Source: G963674685 sp964591275
Lineage (GTDB): Bacteria; Lernaellota; Lernaellaia; JACKCT01
DNA: 64,000 bases
Reading direction: 5' to 3'
Assembly (NCBI GenBank): GCA_964591275.1
Contig: CAZQAE010000006.1
Location: forward strand, 46,023 to 110,022
A program made the position numbers and the translations under genes. Below are positions 1 to 8,410 of this stretch, one piece after another. The number at the start of each line of letters is the position of its first letter. The first letter of the stretch is position 1. The notes under the pieces are model-generated. The model was not told the DNA's origin. It worked only from the letters and a program-made list of their open reading frames with translations, and did not search any database.

Positions 1-511
1 TTTCGGCAATGGGCGGGCCTTCCTTTTCCTGGTAGCGCCCGGCGGCTGATCCCCATCTTTTTTTGGCCGCGGGTATCCCGATGTCATGAAGCAATGCCGC
101 GGCGATGACGACCTTGGAATCACCCCCGGCTTCCCGAAGAATCCTTTTTGCATTCGCCAGAACCTTCGTCGCGTGGTCGATTCTTTTCTGATCGTCGCCG
201 AAAACCTCTTTCATGGCAGCGGTCAGGCAATCCACAACGGATTCCGTTTCCCCATCGTCGGCGAACTCGACTTCTTTCGGATCGAAACCCAGGCATTCCT
301 TGGCGTGCTCGCACCACTGCGCGCATCCGGTGCTGATCTTCGGATTCACGACATTGGCCTTACATTTAGGGCAGCGCTGGCGCGCTTCGTCCTTAAAAAA
401 TTCCACCATTGTTCCGCATTCAGCGCACGGTATCTCGAAAATATCCGAAGGTCTCCAGAAACGAGTGTCCTGTCCGGGGCATACGGCTTTCGCTACGATG
501 TTTTCTTTCAT
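1..511 (-). CDS. Zinc-ribbon/HD-domain protein (3' end cut by window edge)
   Basis: The frame starts at ATG 511 and is open to the left edge, giving 170 codons. The N-terminal third has paired cysteines (CAECG, then CPKCK) like a zinc ribbon, followed by CAQWCEH. Near the cut end is AAALLHDIGIP, the HD signature of metal-dependent phosphohydrolases. HD proteins hydrolyse phosphate esters or nucleotides; the substrate here is unknown. It is the last visible gene of an operon with a cupin and an Rrf2 regulator, which suggests a redox or nitrosative stress role (inference). A G-rich stretch lies just before the ATG instead of a standard ribosome site. Confidence 0.8.
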   Translation of the reverse strand, partial: MKENIVAKAVCPGQDTRFWRPSDIFEIPCAECGTMVEFFKDEARQRCPKCKANVVNPKISTGCAQWCEHAKECLGFDPKEVEFADDGETESVVDCLTAAMKEVFGDDQKRIDHATKVLANAKRILREAGGDSKVVIAAALLHDIGIPAAKKRWGSAAGRYQEKEGPPIAE

Positions 512-526
512 CCCCCCCCCTTTTTT

Positions 527-871
527 TCATTGCCCTCGAATCATCACCAGCAGCATTTTCAGCGGCGACGCGGCATGCACCGAGTGGGGCACATTCGCGG
601 GCATCAGCACCGTCTGCCCCGCCGACGCACGCACCAACTCGCCCCCGATAATCAGTTCAACTTCCCCGTCCAGAATTTGCACCACCGCATCGAAGGGCGC
701 CGTGTGTTCGGAAAGCTCCTGCCCGGCGTCAAACGCGAACAGGGTCAGGCTACCCGCCGTATTTTTAACCAGAGTCTTGCTCACAACGGCGCCGTCCGAA
801 TACTCCACCATCTCACCCAAATTAACCGGCGCCGCAGGCGGCAGCAGTCCTTTGTTTTGATTGTTCGTCAT
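527..871 (-). CDS. Small cupin-domain protein
   Basis: A 114-residue single-domain cupin. Motif 1 is visible around SEHTAPFDAVVQILDGE and motif 2 around PANVPHSV, the two beta-barrel motifs that supply metal ligands. Motif 1 has one His where many metal cupins have HxH, so metal binding may be altered. ATG 871 is chosen because GGAG lies 7 bases upstream; a TTG at 883 is in frame but lies within that ribosome site. The gene follows the Rrf2 gene by 14 bp and precedes the HD gene by 15 bp, so the three are almost certainly co-transcribed. The substrate is not predictable. Confidence 0.85.
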   Translation of the reverse strand: MTNNQNKGLLPPAAPVNLGEMVEYSDGAVVSKTLVKNTAGSLTLFAFDAGQELSEHTAPFDAVVQILDGEVELIIGGELVRASAGQTVLMPANVPHSVHAASPLKMLLVMIRGQ

Positions 872-885
872 AGCAGGCTCCAAAA

Positions 886-1272
886 TTACAGAACTTCATC
901 GATTGTTGTATTTTCCAGTAGGTTGCCGATCTTGTCCACGATCGGCTTCCACTTCTTGTGCACCTTGCAGGAGCCTGTGCATTCGTGGCGTCCCAGCAGG
1001 CAGTTTTTGTAAACGTCCACATCCATAAAAAGGGAGACGACCGCTTTCAGATTGATCTCGGAAGGCTTTTTGGCCAGGACGAATCCACCATGGGTCCCGC
1101 GCATTGAGCGCACCAGTTTCGCCTTGACAAGAGTGTGCATGATCTTTGAAAGAAAATTTTTCGGGATGTCCATTTCATCGGCGATGGTCTGCGTCAGAAC
1201 GGGTTTTTCGCCCTTTTCCTGCGCCAGATATCCCATGGCGCGAACGGCGTATGTTGCGGTTTGAGTCAGCAT
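886..1272 (-). CDS. Rrf2-family transcriptional regulator with Fe-S cysteines
   Basis: A 128-residue Rrf2 protein: a winged helix with the typical start (MLTQTATYAVRAMGYLAQ) and the recognition and wing region ending MRGTHGGFVLAKKP. Three cysteines spaced C-x6-C-x3-C (NCLLGRHECTGSC) lie where NsrR/IscR-type members hold an Fe-S cluster, so it probably senses NO, oxygen or cluster status. It is the first gene of the operon, with a strong ribosome site (AAGGGAG) and a near-consensus promoter upstream. Autoregulation is common in the family and plausible here. Whether it is closest to NsrR or IscR cannot be told by eye. Confidence 0.92.
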   Translation of the reverse strand: MLTQTATYAVRAMGYLAQEKGEKPVLTQTIADEMDIPKNFLSKIMHTLVKAKLVRSMRGTHGGFVLAKKPSEINLKAVVSLFMDVDVYKNCLLGRHECTGSCKVHKKWKPIVDKIGNLLENTTIDEVL

Positions 1273-1304
1273 GAAAAAACTCCCTTAATCGATTCTCTGG
1301 AGGC

Positions 1305-1333
1305 AATATAATACTTCTTCATCTATTTGTCAA
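1305..1333 (-). promoter_or_regulatory. Sigma-70 promoter of the Rrf2 operon
   Basis: On the minus strand a perfect -35 TTGACA (1333-1328) is separated by 17 bp from -10 TATATT (1310-1305). The start codon of the Rrf2 gene lies about 33 bp downstream. This is one of the clearest housekeeping promoters in the window. Confidence 0.8.
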
Positions 1334-1395
1334 CAACTAGGCAAATCCGCTCTCTTCCTTTCACCTTTCGAAGACAGAAATTTTATTAAATAGAA

Positions 1396-1580
1396 CTGTG
1401 GGGCTACCTAGAAAAGTCGAAAAATACGCAATTCCTGTCATTCCGACTGAAGCGAAGCGAAATGGAGGAATCCCTTAGCTGTTTGATTTTTAAGGGATTT
1501 CTCGACTCCTCCTTCGGATTCGCTCGAAATGACAGGGCTGCATTTTCTCTCCAAAGAACGTTTTTCAGGCAACCCCGCAG
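1396..1580. mobile_element. 185-bp MITE-like inverted-repeat element, copy A
   Basis: A non-coding palindromic element. The outer ends are CTGTGGGGCTA and CAACCCCGCAG. An inner inverted pair is TGTCATT/AATGACA, and a central pair is TCCCTTA/TAAGGGA. An inverted copy of exactly the same length lies at 62948-63132 and matches along most of its length. No transposase is inside, so it would have to be moved in trans (inference). No target duplication is obvious. Confidence 0.75.
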
Positions 1581-1809
1581 TCGCCTCAATTTCGTGTATT
1601 CTTAAAAAAACCTGGCAAAAGCAATTGATTCCCATACCGGGAAATGCTAATCATTTTCCAGGTCAAAATTGTCAAAATTTGTTTTTTAGGGCGGGGATTT
1701 ATATGGCGGGCGCTGCCTGATGGATATGAAGCGATCCCACATAGAGAACGTTCGCGTTTTTTCCTCGGTTTCATCCTTTGTCGCTTTCATCGTTCTGATG
1801 ATTCTTTTG

Positions 1810-2126
1810 GCCGTGCGCGGCGTGAGTTTAAAAGTCGAGCCGGGCGAGATCGTCGATCTGCCGGTCGGTTGCGCGAAAATAAAAATCATGCGTGCTGCTC
1901 TCTCGCGTGCCGGGCGGCTAAATCAATGAATGAAGGATTAGCGCAAAACGCCGCCAAAGCCGTCGCCGACCGGGGCTACATCATGGAGACAGGCCGCATC
2001 GTCCTTTCCGGCTCCGCAAAAGAGCTGATGGAAAACAAAGACGTCCGCGAGTTTTACCTTGGCGTCGCCGAGACCGACAGCGTCAAAGGCTATAAACGCT
2101 ACAAGAGAAAAAAGCGCTGGCAATAA
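1810..2126 (+). pseudogene. Decayed ABC transporter ATPase (LivF-like) remnant
   Basis: Two ATPase fragments remain in different frames. The first (near 1816-1860) reads RGVSLKVEPGEIV, the strand just before a Walker A loop. The second (from about 1926 to the TAA at 2126) reads AQNAAKAVADRGYIMETGRIVLSG and on to a basic C-terminus, matching the end of branched-chain amino acid type ATPases (LivF-like). Walker A, signature and Walker B regions are absent, so this is an internally deleted, frameshifted relic. The Mu-like prophage begins 21 bp after its stop codon. Confidence 0.7.
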
Positions 2127-2142
2127 GCAGTGATTAGTGGTC

Positions 2143-2147
2143 AGTGT
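2143..2147. repeat. Target-site duplication, left copy
   Basis: AGTGT directly abuts the TGTA end of the prophage. The same five bases follow the right end at 13511-13515. A 5-bp duplication is what Mu-type transposition makes. Confidence 0.8.
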
Positions 2148-2195
2148 TGTAGATCGCAATTTAGTTTGCAAATTATCTGCAAATAGGATGCAAAA
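2148..2195 (+). repeat. Prophage left terminus (late-gene side, attR-like)
   Basis: It begins TGTAGATC, has TGCAAA at 2167-2172, and carries CAAATAGGATGCAAAA at 2180-2195. These resemble transposase-binding end sites of Mu-type elements. The same 16-mer occurs twice, inverted, near the right end. Confidence 0.7.
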
Positions 2196-2687
2196 CTTTC
2201 TCTCCCGTAGATTTCGACCAGATATCTCACATATCTAAATGATTTTCCCTGCCGCAAACAGCGTAATTGAGCACAATTCAAGGCGCTGATGAAAGCGGTT
2301 CAAACGCCTGGTGATTTGCCGTCGCATCGCCGGCGTTTTCTGGGATGAAAATGTTGCTCGATTCGCGGTGGATTTCAGGCGCTTAATCTGCCCGTGAATC
2401 GACCGCGAATCGAATGCCGTTTATCATGGCTTCAAACCAGCATTGAACCGGCTGAAATAACCCTCGATTTCCTATTCAATTGTCAAAGAGCTCTATCGCT
2501 TAACTCGCCTCGGGAAACTCATCCCGCGACGAAACTCCGCAACGTGAATCCTTCTGTCCCACCAGGGATGAATCATCTTTGCGCCCTCAACGTTTTGAGC
2601 GCCGATCATCGGAAATGGCTTGTCGGGGTCACGCTTTTATCGTGATCGGTTCGGGGCGCTCCAACGCCCCGAACTCCGTCCCTTTTT
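2196..2687. other. Prophage end region without a convincing gene
   Basis: No open frame here has recognisable protein character; a short plus-strand frame at 2394-2645 has neither a family match nor a good ribosome site. The only structure seen is the hairpin listed at 2650-2673. Mu-type phages usually have host-proximal non-coding or cargo DNA here. Confidence 0.5.
2650..2673. terminator. Hairpin after the prophage late operon
   Basis: The stem TTCGGGGCG / CGCCCCGAA with a 6-nt loop lies just past the tail-fibre stop codon. A T7 run follows on the plus strand (2683-2689). On the minus strand, the direction of the operon, the U-tract is poor, so it may act as a bidirectional or weak terminator. 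Confidence 0.45.
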
Positions 2688-3959
2688 TTATGTTTCCTGC
2701 AATTTGTCGCCGTACACGTTGACGGTGAACGAAAGGTCTGACGCGCCGCCGCCTTGCGTCGTGTGCACATAAAACGTCAGGGCGCCGGCAGGGACAGCGT
2801 CGATTGTACAGCTGGGCTGGTTCATGTTCAGGCCGGGAATCAACCCGTAATCGGTGCTGTCCATCTGCGCCTTCATATTGATCTGGTAGCTTCCCGAGCC
2901 GACGACGTGGACCACGGAATCGACGTTGAATCCCCACAGCAATGTGCCGTCGTGGTTTACAACGGCGATGCAGCGCGCCTGCTGCGCGCCGTACAAGCCC
3001 TTGGGCGACGGCGTCGCCGTGTATTCCTGGTCGTTCAGATTCATCGACGAGCCGACGAGCTTTTCAAAGTTGCCCGCGACCGAAAGAGTCGCCGTGCCGA
3101 GGATTTCCAAATGGGAATCGTTGAGCATCCGGACATAGGAATCAGCGCCGAAATCCAGGCGGCTATTCTGTCCAAAATCCATGAACGCGCCGCCGTTCAT
3201 AAAAATCCACTCAGTGAATCCCCAACTCTCGAATTTGAAATTTTGCGGCGCGTAAATCCGGGCATAATTCCCGAAGTGTATCTCGCCATTGTCATTGATC
3301 TTGATGTCGTCAACAACGAGTTCATCGACCATCAGGCCGTCGATCTCGATGTACCTGTCATCGTTTCCCATCAGGACATTCAAAATCGGCCCGCGTCCCA
3401 TCGCGGTCAGATCGATCACGCCAAATTTTCCGGCGCGCTCGTCGACGCCCTGATCGGTGAAGGCCGCGCCGTCCCAGACGACGCCGCTGCGGATGACGAG
3501 ATAGACATCCTCATCGACGGTTCCAACCCTGAAAGCATCCGCGTCGCCGTCGTAGTCCACGCCGTAAATTTCGCTTTCGTCCGTGACCATCGGGTACGCT
3601 TTGAAATAGCGGTTGCCGTCCGTCCCGCAGTTTTTCAGGCGCAGATATACATTATAGGTTCCGGCTGCCAGCGCCGCGCCGCCGGCGCCCGCCAGCGCAA
3701 AATCAATTTTGTCCGTGTACCACTCGTCGATGACCGCGCCGCCGGTGACCAGGCAGTGTCCGGACTCAAACGCGCCGCCGGTGAGAATGGTTCCCGCGAA
3801 GGTCGATTTCGCCGTGGTTGTGGCCGTGGTCCCGTAGCCGACGATGCCCGGCTTGCAGAGCTTCATAAACAGATCGGCCATCGCGCGAAATTCGGCGGCG
3901 TCAAACTCGCCGGTCAGATTTCCGCGTTCCTTGTGAATGCCTGTAATGTCGTGAGCCAT
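2688..3959 (-). CDS. Phage tail fibre-like protein
   Basis: A 423-residue protein at the end of the late operon, where Mu-type phages put their fibre gene. No domain is firmly recognised. The N-terminal part has the repetitive Gly/Ala/Thr-rich character of fibre shafts. Residues about 200-310 carry short repeated hydrophobic and Asp/Asn patterns suggestive of a beta-helix. The C-terminus (about 320-423) looks like a compact beta domain. It would bind host surface receptors in an intact phage. Start ATG 3959 has GGGGA upstream. The function is inferred mainly from position and composition. Confidence 0.6.
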   Translation of the reverse strand: MAHDITGIHKERGNLTGEFDAAEFRAMADLFMKLCKPGIVGYGTTATTTAKSTFAGTILTGGAFESGHCLVTGGAVIDEWYTDKIDFALAGAGGAALAAGTYNVYLRLKNCGTDGNRYFKAYPMVTDESEIYGVDYDGDADAFRVGTVDEDVYLVIRSGVVWDGAAFTDQGVDERAGKFGVIDLTAMGRGPILNVLMGNDDRYIEIDGLMVDELVVDDIKINDNGEIHFGNYARIYAPQNFKFESWGFTEWIFMNGGAFMDFGQNSRLDFGADSYVRMLNDSHLEILGTATLSVAGNFEKLVGSSMNLNDQEYTATPSPKGLYGAQQARCIAVVNHDGTLLWGFNVDSVVHVVGSGSYQINMKAQMDSTDYGLIPGLNMNQPSCTIDAVPAGALTFYVHTTQGGGASDLSFTVNVYGDKLQET

Positions 3960-3969
3960 CGAGCTTCCC

Positions 3970-4494
3970 CTATTCGTCGCAGGCGACGCCGTTTTTCAAA
4001 CGCGCCTCAGACGCCGTTTGAAAGGTGTTCAAATACTTGTCGGCGCGCGGGTGATTCCGATAGCGCGCGTCCGGAAGGCAGGCCAGCCCCGCCGAGAGCA
4101 TCGCGGCGCCGGCGTCTTTGCCGTCCACGTCAATGAAGGCGACGAGCCGCCCAAAGGAGCGCCGAAACGATCCATCCAGGTTGCGCCGTGGCGTGACTTC
4201 AATTTCATCCGCGCCGTACAAAAGATTCGATAAATATTCCCGCGCGCTTTGCGCCTTCGTGTGCGGCTCTGAAAATTTCTGCTGCTGGCCGCTGGCCAGT
4301 TCCGGCGCGTCGATCCCGATGAGCCGGATTTTTTGCACGTCGGGAAAATGCGCCAGGCGCGCCGTGAATGTATCACCGTCGTGGACGCCGACGATTTCAC
4401 AAACGCGAAAGCTTTCGCGGCCGCGCTCGGCGCAAGGCAGAAAAGCGCAGCCGGCCAGCGTGATGATGATGAGGAAAAACACCAGGCGTTTCAT
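3970..4494 (-). CDS. Thermonuclease-family (SNase) lipoprotein
   Basis: A 174-residue protein with a lipoprotein signal (FFLIIITLAGC; lipidated Cys near 16) and a staphylococcal-nuclease-like domain. Catalytic and Ca-binding motifs are present: VHDGDTF, RLIGIDAPE and a later GRLVAFI arginine. The family cleaves DNA and RNA. The lipid anchor puts it on the periplasmic side of a membrane. The ATG overlaps the amidase stop codon (ATGA), with GGAGG upstream, so the two are translationally coupled. It is not a Mu core gene and may be cargo degrading incoming or released DNA (inference). Confidence 0.85.
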   Translation of the reverse strand: MKRLVFFLIIITLAGCAFLPCAERGRESFRVCEIVGVHDGDTFTARLAHFPDVQKIRLIGIDAPELASGQQQKFSEPHTKAQSAREYLSNLLYGADEIEVTPRRNLDGSFRRSFGRLVAFIDVDGKDAGAAMLSAGLACLPDARYRNHPRADKYLNTFQTASEARLKNGVACDE

Positions 4495-5234
4495 TTTTTG
4501 GCCTCCAAGATTCGTTTCGCCCTTTGTAGCACATCTTCGGCCAGATCGGCTTCCCAGCCGGGAAGGCCGCCTTCTATTTCATCGCAGTTGATTGGCGCGC
4601 CGCGATCCATCGAAGCGGATGTTTTATATTTGTGGCCGACGCTGAAAGCGATCAGGCCGCCGGTGGGATACGCTTCGCGGACCGTATCGACGAGAACGCG
4701 AGCGAGAGTTTCACGACCCGCAATGGTTGCAACGAAGTCGGCGCGCGCTGGATTGGAAATGAACAGCGGTTCGAGTAAAAGCGCCGGCATTTTCGTGAAT
4801 TTCAGATTGTAATTTCCGCGCCCCTGCATGCCGCCCACCGCAATGCCGAGTCGGCCACCTTCCCAAGCTTGTATTCCAACAGCTCGGCGCAGTTCCGTCA
4901 GGTAGCGATAGGCAATTTCAATCGTTTTTTCACCGGCCTTTTTTCCGACGACGACAAGCGAGTAATCAGCGCTTTCATGAAACGACGAATTGAAATGATG
5001 CTCGATGTAAATATCCGCGCCGTCTTGGTTCGCCTTATGTTGCCGGACCTTATAATCCCCATGATAGAATCGCACTTCGTATTTCGGTTTTTTTACCGCT
5101 GGGACAGGGACCGGAAAGGCCGGCGACGCCGGCACGGGTCCGCGCGGCGTTGGCCGGGCGGATCGTTCACGTTTTGGGGCTGATCGTTTCAATTTTGACC
5201 ATAATCGTCTCGCAAAATCGGCGAATCGTTTCAT
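4491..5234 (-). CDS. N-acetylmuramoyl-L-alanine amidase (Amidase_3), phage endolysin
   Basis: A 247-residue protein with a basic N-terminus, a Pro-rich linker (about 25-50) and an Amidase_3 domain. Visible motifs are IEHHFNSS (zinc ligand region) and the strand ALLLEPLFISNPARADF, which supplies the conserved Glu. It would cut the bond between MurNAc and L-Ala in peptidoglycan. The usual first zinc motif (GHGG-like) is weak: FYHGDY may replace it. No signal peptide is evident. ATG 5234 overlaps the preceding stop (TAATG), with GGGGAGAAGG upstream. In a phage late operon it is best read as the lysis enzyme. Confidence 0.75.
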   Translation of the reverse strand: MKRFADFARRLWSKLKRSAPKRERSARPTPRGPVPASPAFPVPVPAVKKPKYEVRFYHGDYKVRQHKANQDGADIYIEHHFNSSFHESADYSLVVVGKKAGEKTIEIAYRYLTELRRAVGIQAWEGGRLGIAVGGMQGRGNYNLKFTKMPALLLEPLFISNPARADFVATIAGRETLARVLVDTVREAYPTGGLIAFSVGHKYKTSASMDRGAPINCDEIEGGLPGWEADLAEDVLQRAKRILEAKK

Positions 5235-6664
5235 TATGCCTTCTCCCCTCTTAAAAAATCGCGTCCCATTCTCGATGAGCCAAGATAGAAGCCTTGCGCG
5301 CCGATGGCCGGGCGGGCAAAGGCGGCGCATCGTTTGCTTAAGGCCTGCAGCAATTCGCCGTGAGTCGTTTGATCAAGCGTCCCGCTGGCCGGCTCATAAA
5401 TCTGAAACTGCCATTTTAAACGCCCGTGCACGCTGAAAGGCGCATTCTCCGTGACTTCGACGCCAGCCAGAACCGTTTGAATGATTGTATTGAGAGCATC
5501 GCACGCGATGGACGGGCGCGCCGCCCGGCGGATCATCACCCGCGCGCGCCGCGTGGCCAGATCGTCGTTTGGATTCGGCGCGATGCCGTATGTTTTCTCA
5601 TGCTCGGCAATCAGGTATTGCGAAAGGTCCGGATGAATTTCCTTGGCGACCAGGTCAAGCGCCGCGTAGTGAAAGCGATCCAGCTCCTGCCCGATCAGCG
5701 CAACGAAGACATTGCGCGGATTCGTCGTATCGTCGCCGTAGCGCCCCGGCGGATGCAGTTTCATCAGTTCCCGATATCCGGCGGACGAATATCGCAGCGA
5801 TGTGGAAAGATCGTGCCCGGTGAAAAGGTCCCCGCCGCCGAAATCCACTTCGCCCCAGGTGAGCGTTAATGTTTTCATGCCGTCCGCCGCGACAAGCGGA
5901 CCTTTGAGAACGACGCGCGTCGATGTGACCGACTGAATTTCCGCAGACTCGCCGCCGACGGTCGCAAGCATTTCGCTGGAAAATCCCTTGCCATCGATGA
6001 CGATTCGATTGTGCAGATTGCAGCCATAGACCAGGTCGGAAATTTCGGCAATCTGAAATTCCGGCTCGGCGATGAAATTGTCGATCGACATCGAGGCGCC
6101 GGCCGTTTCCTCTTTTGTTTCGAGAAAGGCGGCGACGCTGACGCGACCGGCGGAAAAATTCGTCGAACTCAAAAGCGTCGTTTTTGTGCCCTCGTAAAAA
6201 TATCCCAGCGACACCGATGCGCCGTCTCGCTCCGTCCAAAAGCGCAAAGGCAATCCGGGGATCGCCGCCTCGGTCTGGTCAACAATAACGCCGTCGACGG
6301 AAACGACCGCCACAATTTTCAAGGCCATCGGCGCGCCTTCCCAGGCGATGGCAATATTGGCGAAGGTGTCGCCCTCAGCGTCGTCGAAAAGCAGAGTCGT
6401 CAGACCACAGAAATGCGTGTCGCCCGCGAGGACGTCGAAGGCATAGGCGCTCACGTCAAACGATGCTTTGAATTTTCCATACAAACGCAAGGGCGCGGCG
6501 ATTTGATATCGAGTCCCGGCGCCGGCGGCGATGGCCAGGGTCAACACGCCGGCCGCCTCGACCGTCGTCCCGTCGCCGGTCGTATAAAGTTCAGGCGACA
6601 AAATTCCGTCGTCGAAATCGTCGGTGAAAATTTGCGCTTTAATTTTTTCCGTGAGCCGTATCAT
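5234..6664 (-). CDS. Baseplate/tail protein, Mu gp48 (YmfQ)-like with added N-terminal domain
   Basis: 476 residues. The last 170 or so (LIGQELDRFHYAALDLVAKEIHPDLSQYLIAEHEKTYGI onward) resemble the YmfQ/gp48 family of phage tail proteins that join the baseplate. The first 300 residues are unusual for this roughly 200-residue family: a beta-rich region like a concanavalin-type jelly roll (about 1-200) and an Ig-like stretch (about 205-290). The extra domain may bind carbohydrate (inference). It follows gp47 in Mu order, separated by 44 bp holding 7-bp repeats. Confidence 0.72.
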   Translation of the reverse strand: MIRLTEKIKAQIFTDDFDDGILSPELYTTGDGTTVEAAGVLTLAIAAGAGTRYQIAAPLRLYGKFKASFDVSAYAFDVLAGDTHFCGLTTLLFDDAEGDTFANIAIAWEGAPMALKIVAVVSVDGVIVDQTEAAIPGLPLRFWTERDGASVSLGYFYEGTKTTLLSSTNFSAGRVSVAAFLETKEETAGASMSIDNFIAEPEFQIAEISDLVYGCNLHNRIVIDGKGFSSEMLATVGGESAEIQSVTSTRVVLKGPLVAADGMKTLTLTWGEVDFGGGDLFTGHDLSTSLRYSSAGYRELMKLHPPGRYGDDTTNPRNVFVALIGQELDRFHYAALDLVAKEIHPDLSQYLIAEHEKTYGIAPNPNDDLATRRARVMIRRAARPSIACDALNTIIQTVLAGVEVTENAPFSVHGRLKWQFQIYEPASGTLDQTTHGELLQALSKRCAAFARPAIGAQGFYLGSSRMGRDFLRGEKA

Positions 6665-6666
6665 TT

Positions 6667-6706
6667 ATAAATTGCTCATTGTTCATTGCTCATTGTTCAT
6701 TGACTT
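6667..6706. repeat. 7-bp tandem repeats inside the prophage operon
   Basis: Four or five copies of ATTGTTC/ATTGCTC fill the only gap between the gp47-like and gp48-like genes. The same heptamers recur near 22312-22340 and 22556-22626 in host DNA, so the array was probably acquired after the phage integrated. Confidence 0.7.
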
Positions 6707-6708
6707 CA

Positions 6709-8034
6709 TCATGTCGCTGGAATCAGGCGCAGCGTGCCGAGCCTGAGCGCCTGAATTACGCTTTCCGTCACTATCGCCTCCACGTCGCCGTTATTGGCCG
6801 TCGGCAATGTTTGCCGTTTTGAGAGCACCCAGGGCAGTGCGCCGAGCGCGCCCTCGCCGCCGTCCGAGTAATAAGTTTCGCCGGCTGCCAGGCGCAGAAA
6901 ATGCAACCGGATCGTTTCGGCCAGCGCGTCGTAAATCGCGCAGCCTTTTGTCAGGTGATAGCCGCTGACCGGAACCTCGGAAAATTCCTGCCCGAAAATC
7001 AAAATATCATTGACCGTATCCACGGACAGAATCTCGCGCGCTTCGCGCAATTCGATGATTGCCACCCACTGCCCGGCGATATAGCCCGCCGCGTCCGTGA
7101 CGTGAATTTCCGTCGCCGACGAATCGGATCCGGACACCAGCGAATCCGGAGCCGAGGAAAATTGATAGGACGAATCGAGACGCACCTGGAAAGTCAGGTC
7201 CACTGTCGTCAGGACCGGATGCACGGCGTACACGCTGCCCTCGTCAAAGCTCGTGCACGGGCGCATTTCGTCGAGCTTGTCCTGCGTGTTTGATAGAACC
7301 GCCGTTGTGACGTTGTCGCCTTCCATGTCGAGCACGGCCACGTCGCATGTGCCCAGGCCGCGCCGGTTCGGGAAAGCCGCCGCCGATCCCACTCCGTCAA
7401 TCGTCTTTGCCCATTTCTCAAAATCGCCCGCCGTGCCGCCGGCGTCCGGATTGCGAAGCCAGTTATAAAGACGGTTCAAATACGGTTCACGCTTTTCTGC
7501 GTCGGAGCCGCCCGTCATGTTGGCGGCGATTTCTATCGTCGCGTTCATTCCCGCGCCCTGCGCTTCCCAATAGAGAATTTCGCCCGCGACCAGGCGCGGC
7601 GCGTCTCCGGCGTCGATGGCCTCGATGTAGGCTGTGCCCGTTCCCCCGGCGCCGATGGAGCCCGCCGCCGTGGTTTTGTATCGATACGCGGTTGTGGGGT
7701 GAATTAAGGTCGCTTCGTCCGCCCAGGTTGCCGCCACGGCGCCTGTGGCCGTGCCTGTGCCCTCGGCGGGCGTGGCCGCGACCGGATCGCCGATCAGCGG
7801 CGAGGCGAAGGCCTGCAGCGTCGCAAATGTCATCGTCGCCGGGACCGCCTCGCTCATCAAATTGACCAGGTGTTTTTGATGCTCATGCAGCGACGCTTTC
7901 GCCGCGTTGCAAAGATCGAAAAAATCATCACCTTCGTTTTGGGCGACAATGCCGTCCACCGTGCCCGTGAAATCGGCGAGCAGCCCGTCCAGAATCTCGG
8001 GTTGAGTTTTTAATTGAAAGACGCTTTGTTCCAT
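6709..8034 (-). CDS. Baseplate J-like protein (Mu gp47-like)
   Basis: A 441-residue baseplate J/gp47 family protein, which forms the baseplate wedge that triggers tail contraction. Family features are the N-terminal helical part, a central region with AGDAPRLVAGEILYWEAQGAGMNATIE and GGSDAEKREPYLNRLYNWLRNPDAGGTAGDFEKWAKTIDGV, the typical J-domain segment, and a C-terminal beta region. It starts immediately after the stop of the gp46-like gene (TAA then ATG), indicating coupling. No frame damage is seen. Confidence 0.88.
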   Translation of the reverse strand: MEQSVFQLKTQPEILDGLLADFTGTVDGIVAQNEGDDFFDLCNAAKASLHEHQKHLVNLMSEAVPATMTFATLQAFASPLIGDPVAATPAEGTGTATGAVAATWADEATLIHPTTAYRYKTTAAGSIGAGGTGTAYIEAIDAGDAPRLVAGEILYWEAQGAGMNATIEIAANMTGGSDAEKREPYLNRLYNWLRNPDAGGTAGDFEKWAKTIDGVGSAAAFPNRRGLGTCDVAVLDMEGDNVTTAVLSNTQDKLDEMRPCTSFDEGSVYAVHPVLTTVDLTFQVRLDSSYQFSSAPDSLVSGSDSSATEIHVTDAAGYIAGQWVAIIELREAREILSVDTVNDILIFGQEFSEVPVSGYHLTKGCAIYDALAETIRLHFLRLAAGETYYSDGGEGALGALPWVLSKRQTLPTANNGDVEAIVTESVIQALRLGTLRLIPAT

Positions 8035-8394
8035 TTAAAACACCCTTGCGAATCGCGCCAGGCGATGCGGCTGTTTTCGTTCGTCCAAAAATTCCATCGT
8101 GGCAAAAAGGCGCTTGCCAGTTTTTTCAATTTCGATTTCGACATCGGAAATCCGCCCTGCGTCGATCAGCGGCGAAAGATTTTGCCGCATCGTATCGGCG
8201 CCGACGATGGGGAGCGCGTCGTAAATCACGCCGGGCTTGTCCGTGCCCATGCGGTGCTTTTCATTCCACACTTTTCCGAAGATCGGTTGCGTCAGGCGAA
8301 TCACCGTATCGACGATGGATGTTGCCCGCTTCAAATTTCCCGCCGGCGTTTTCGCCCATCCGCCGCCTTCGTATGCCGGGCCGTAGTTATGCAT
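8035..8394 (-). CDS. Mu gp46-like phage baseplate protein
   Basis: 119 residues. The body (VIRLTQPIFGKVWNEKHRMGT ... LSPLIDAGRISDVEIEIEKTGKRLFATMEFLD) fits the small gp46 baseplate component that sits beside gp47 in Mu-type phages. Assignment rests on weak similarity plus exact position before gp47. The start has GGAG 6 bases upstream. A 170-bp spacer filled with repeats separates it from the gp45-like gene. Confidence 0.65.
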   Translation of the reverse strand: MHNYGPAYEGGGWAKTPAGNLKRATSIVDTVIRLTQPIFGKVWNEKHRMGTDKPGVIYDALPIVGADTMRQNLSPLIDAGRISDVEIEIEKTGKRLFATMEFLDERKQPHRLARFARVF

Positions 8395-8410
8395 ATATTG
8401 CTCCGCAATT

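Noticed and set aside
86..1012. Long plus-strand frame opposite the cupin/HD/Rrf2 genes
   Set aside because: It is antisense to three genes with recognised families, and its composition (His/Arg/Pro-rich) is that of a shadow frame.
2394..2645. Possible small gene at the prophage left end
   Set aside because: No ribosome site and no recognisable protein features; left as non-coding.
2754..4136. 460-codon plus-strand frame over the tail-fibre gene
   Set aside because: It lies opposite an operon with ribosome sites and phage order, and no family features are visible.
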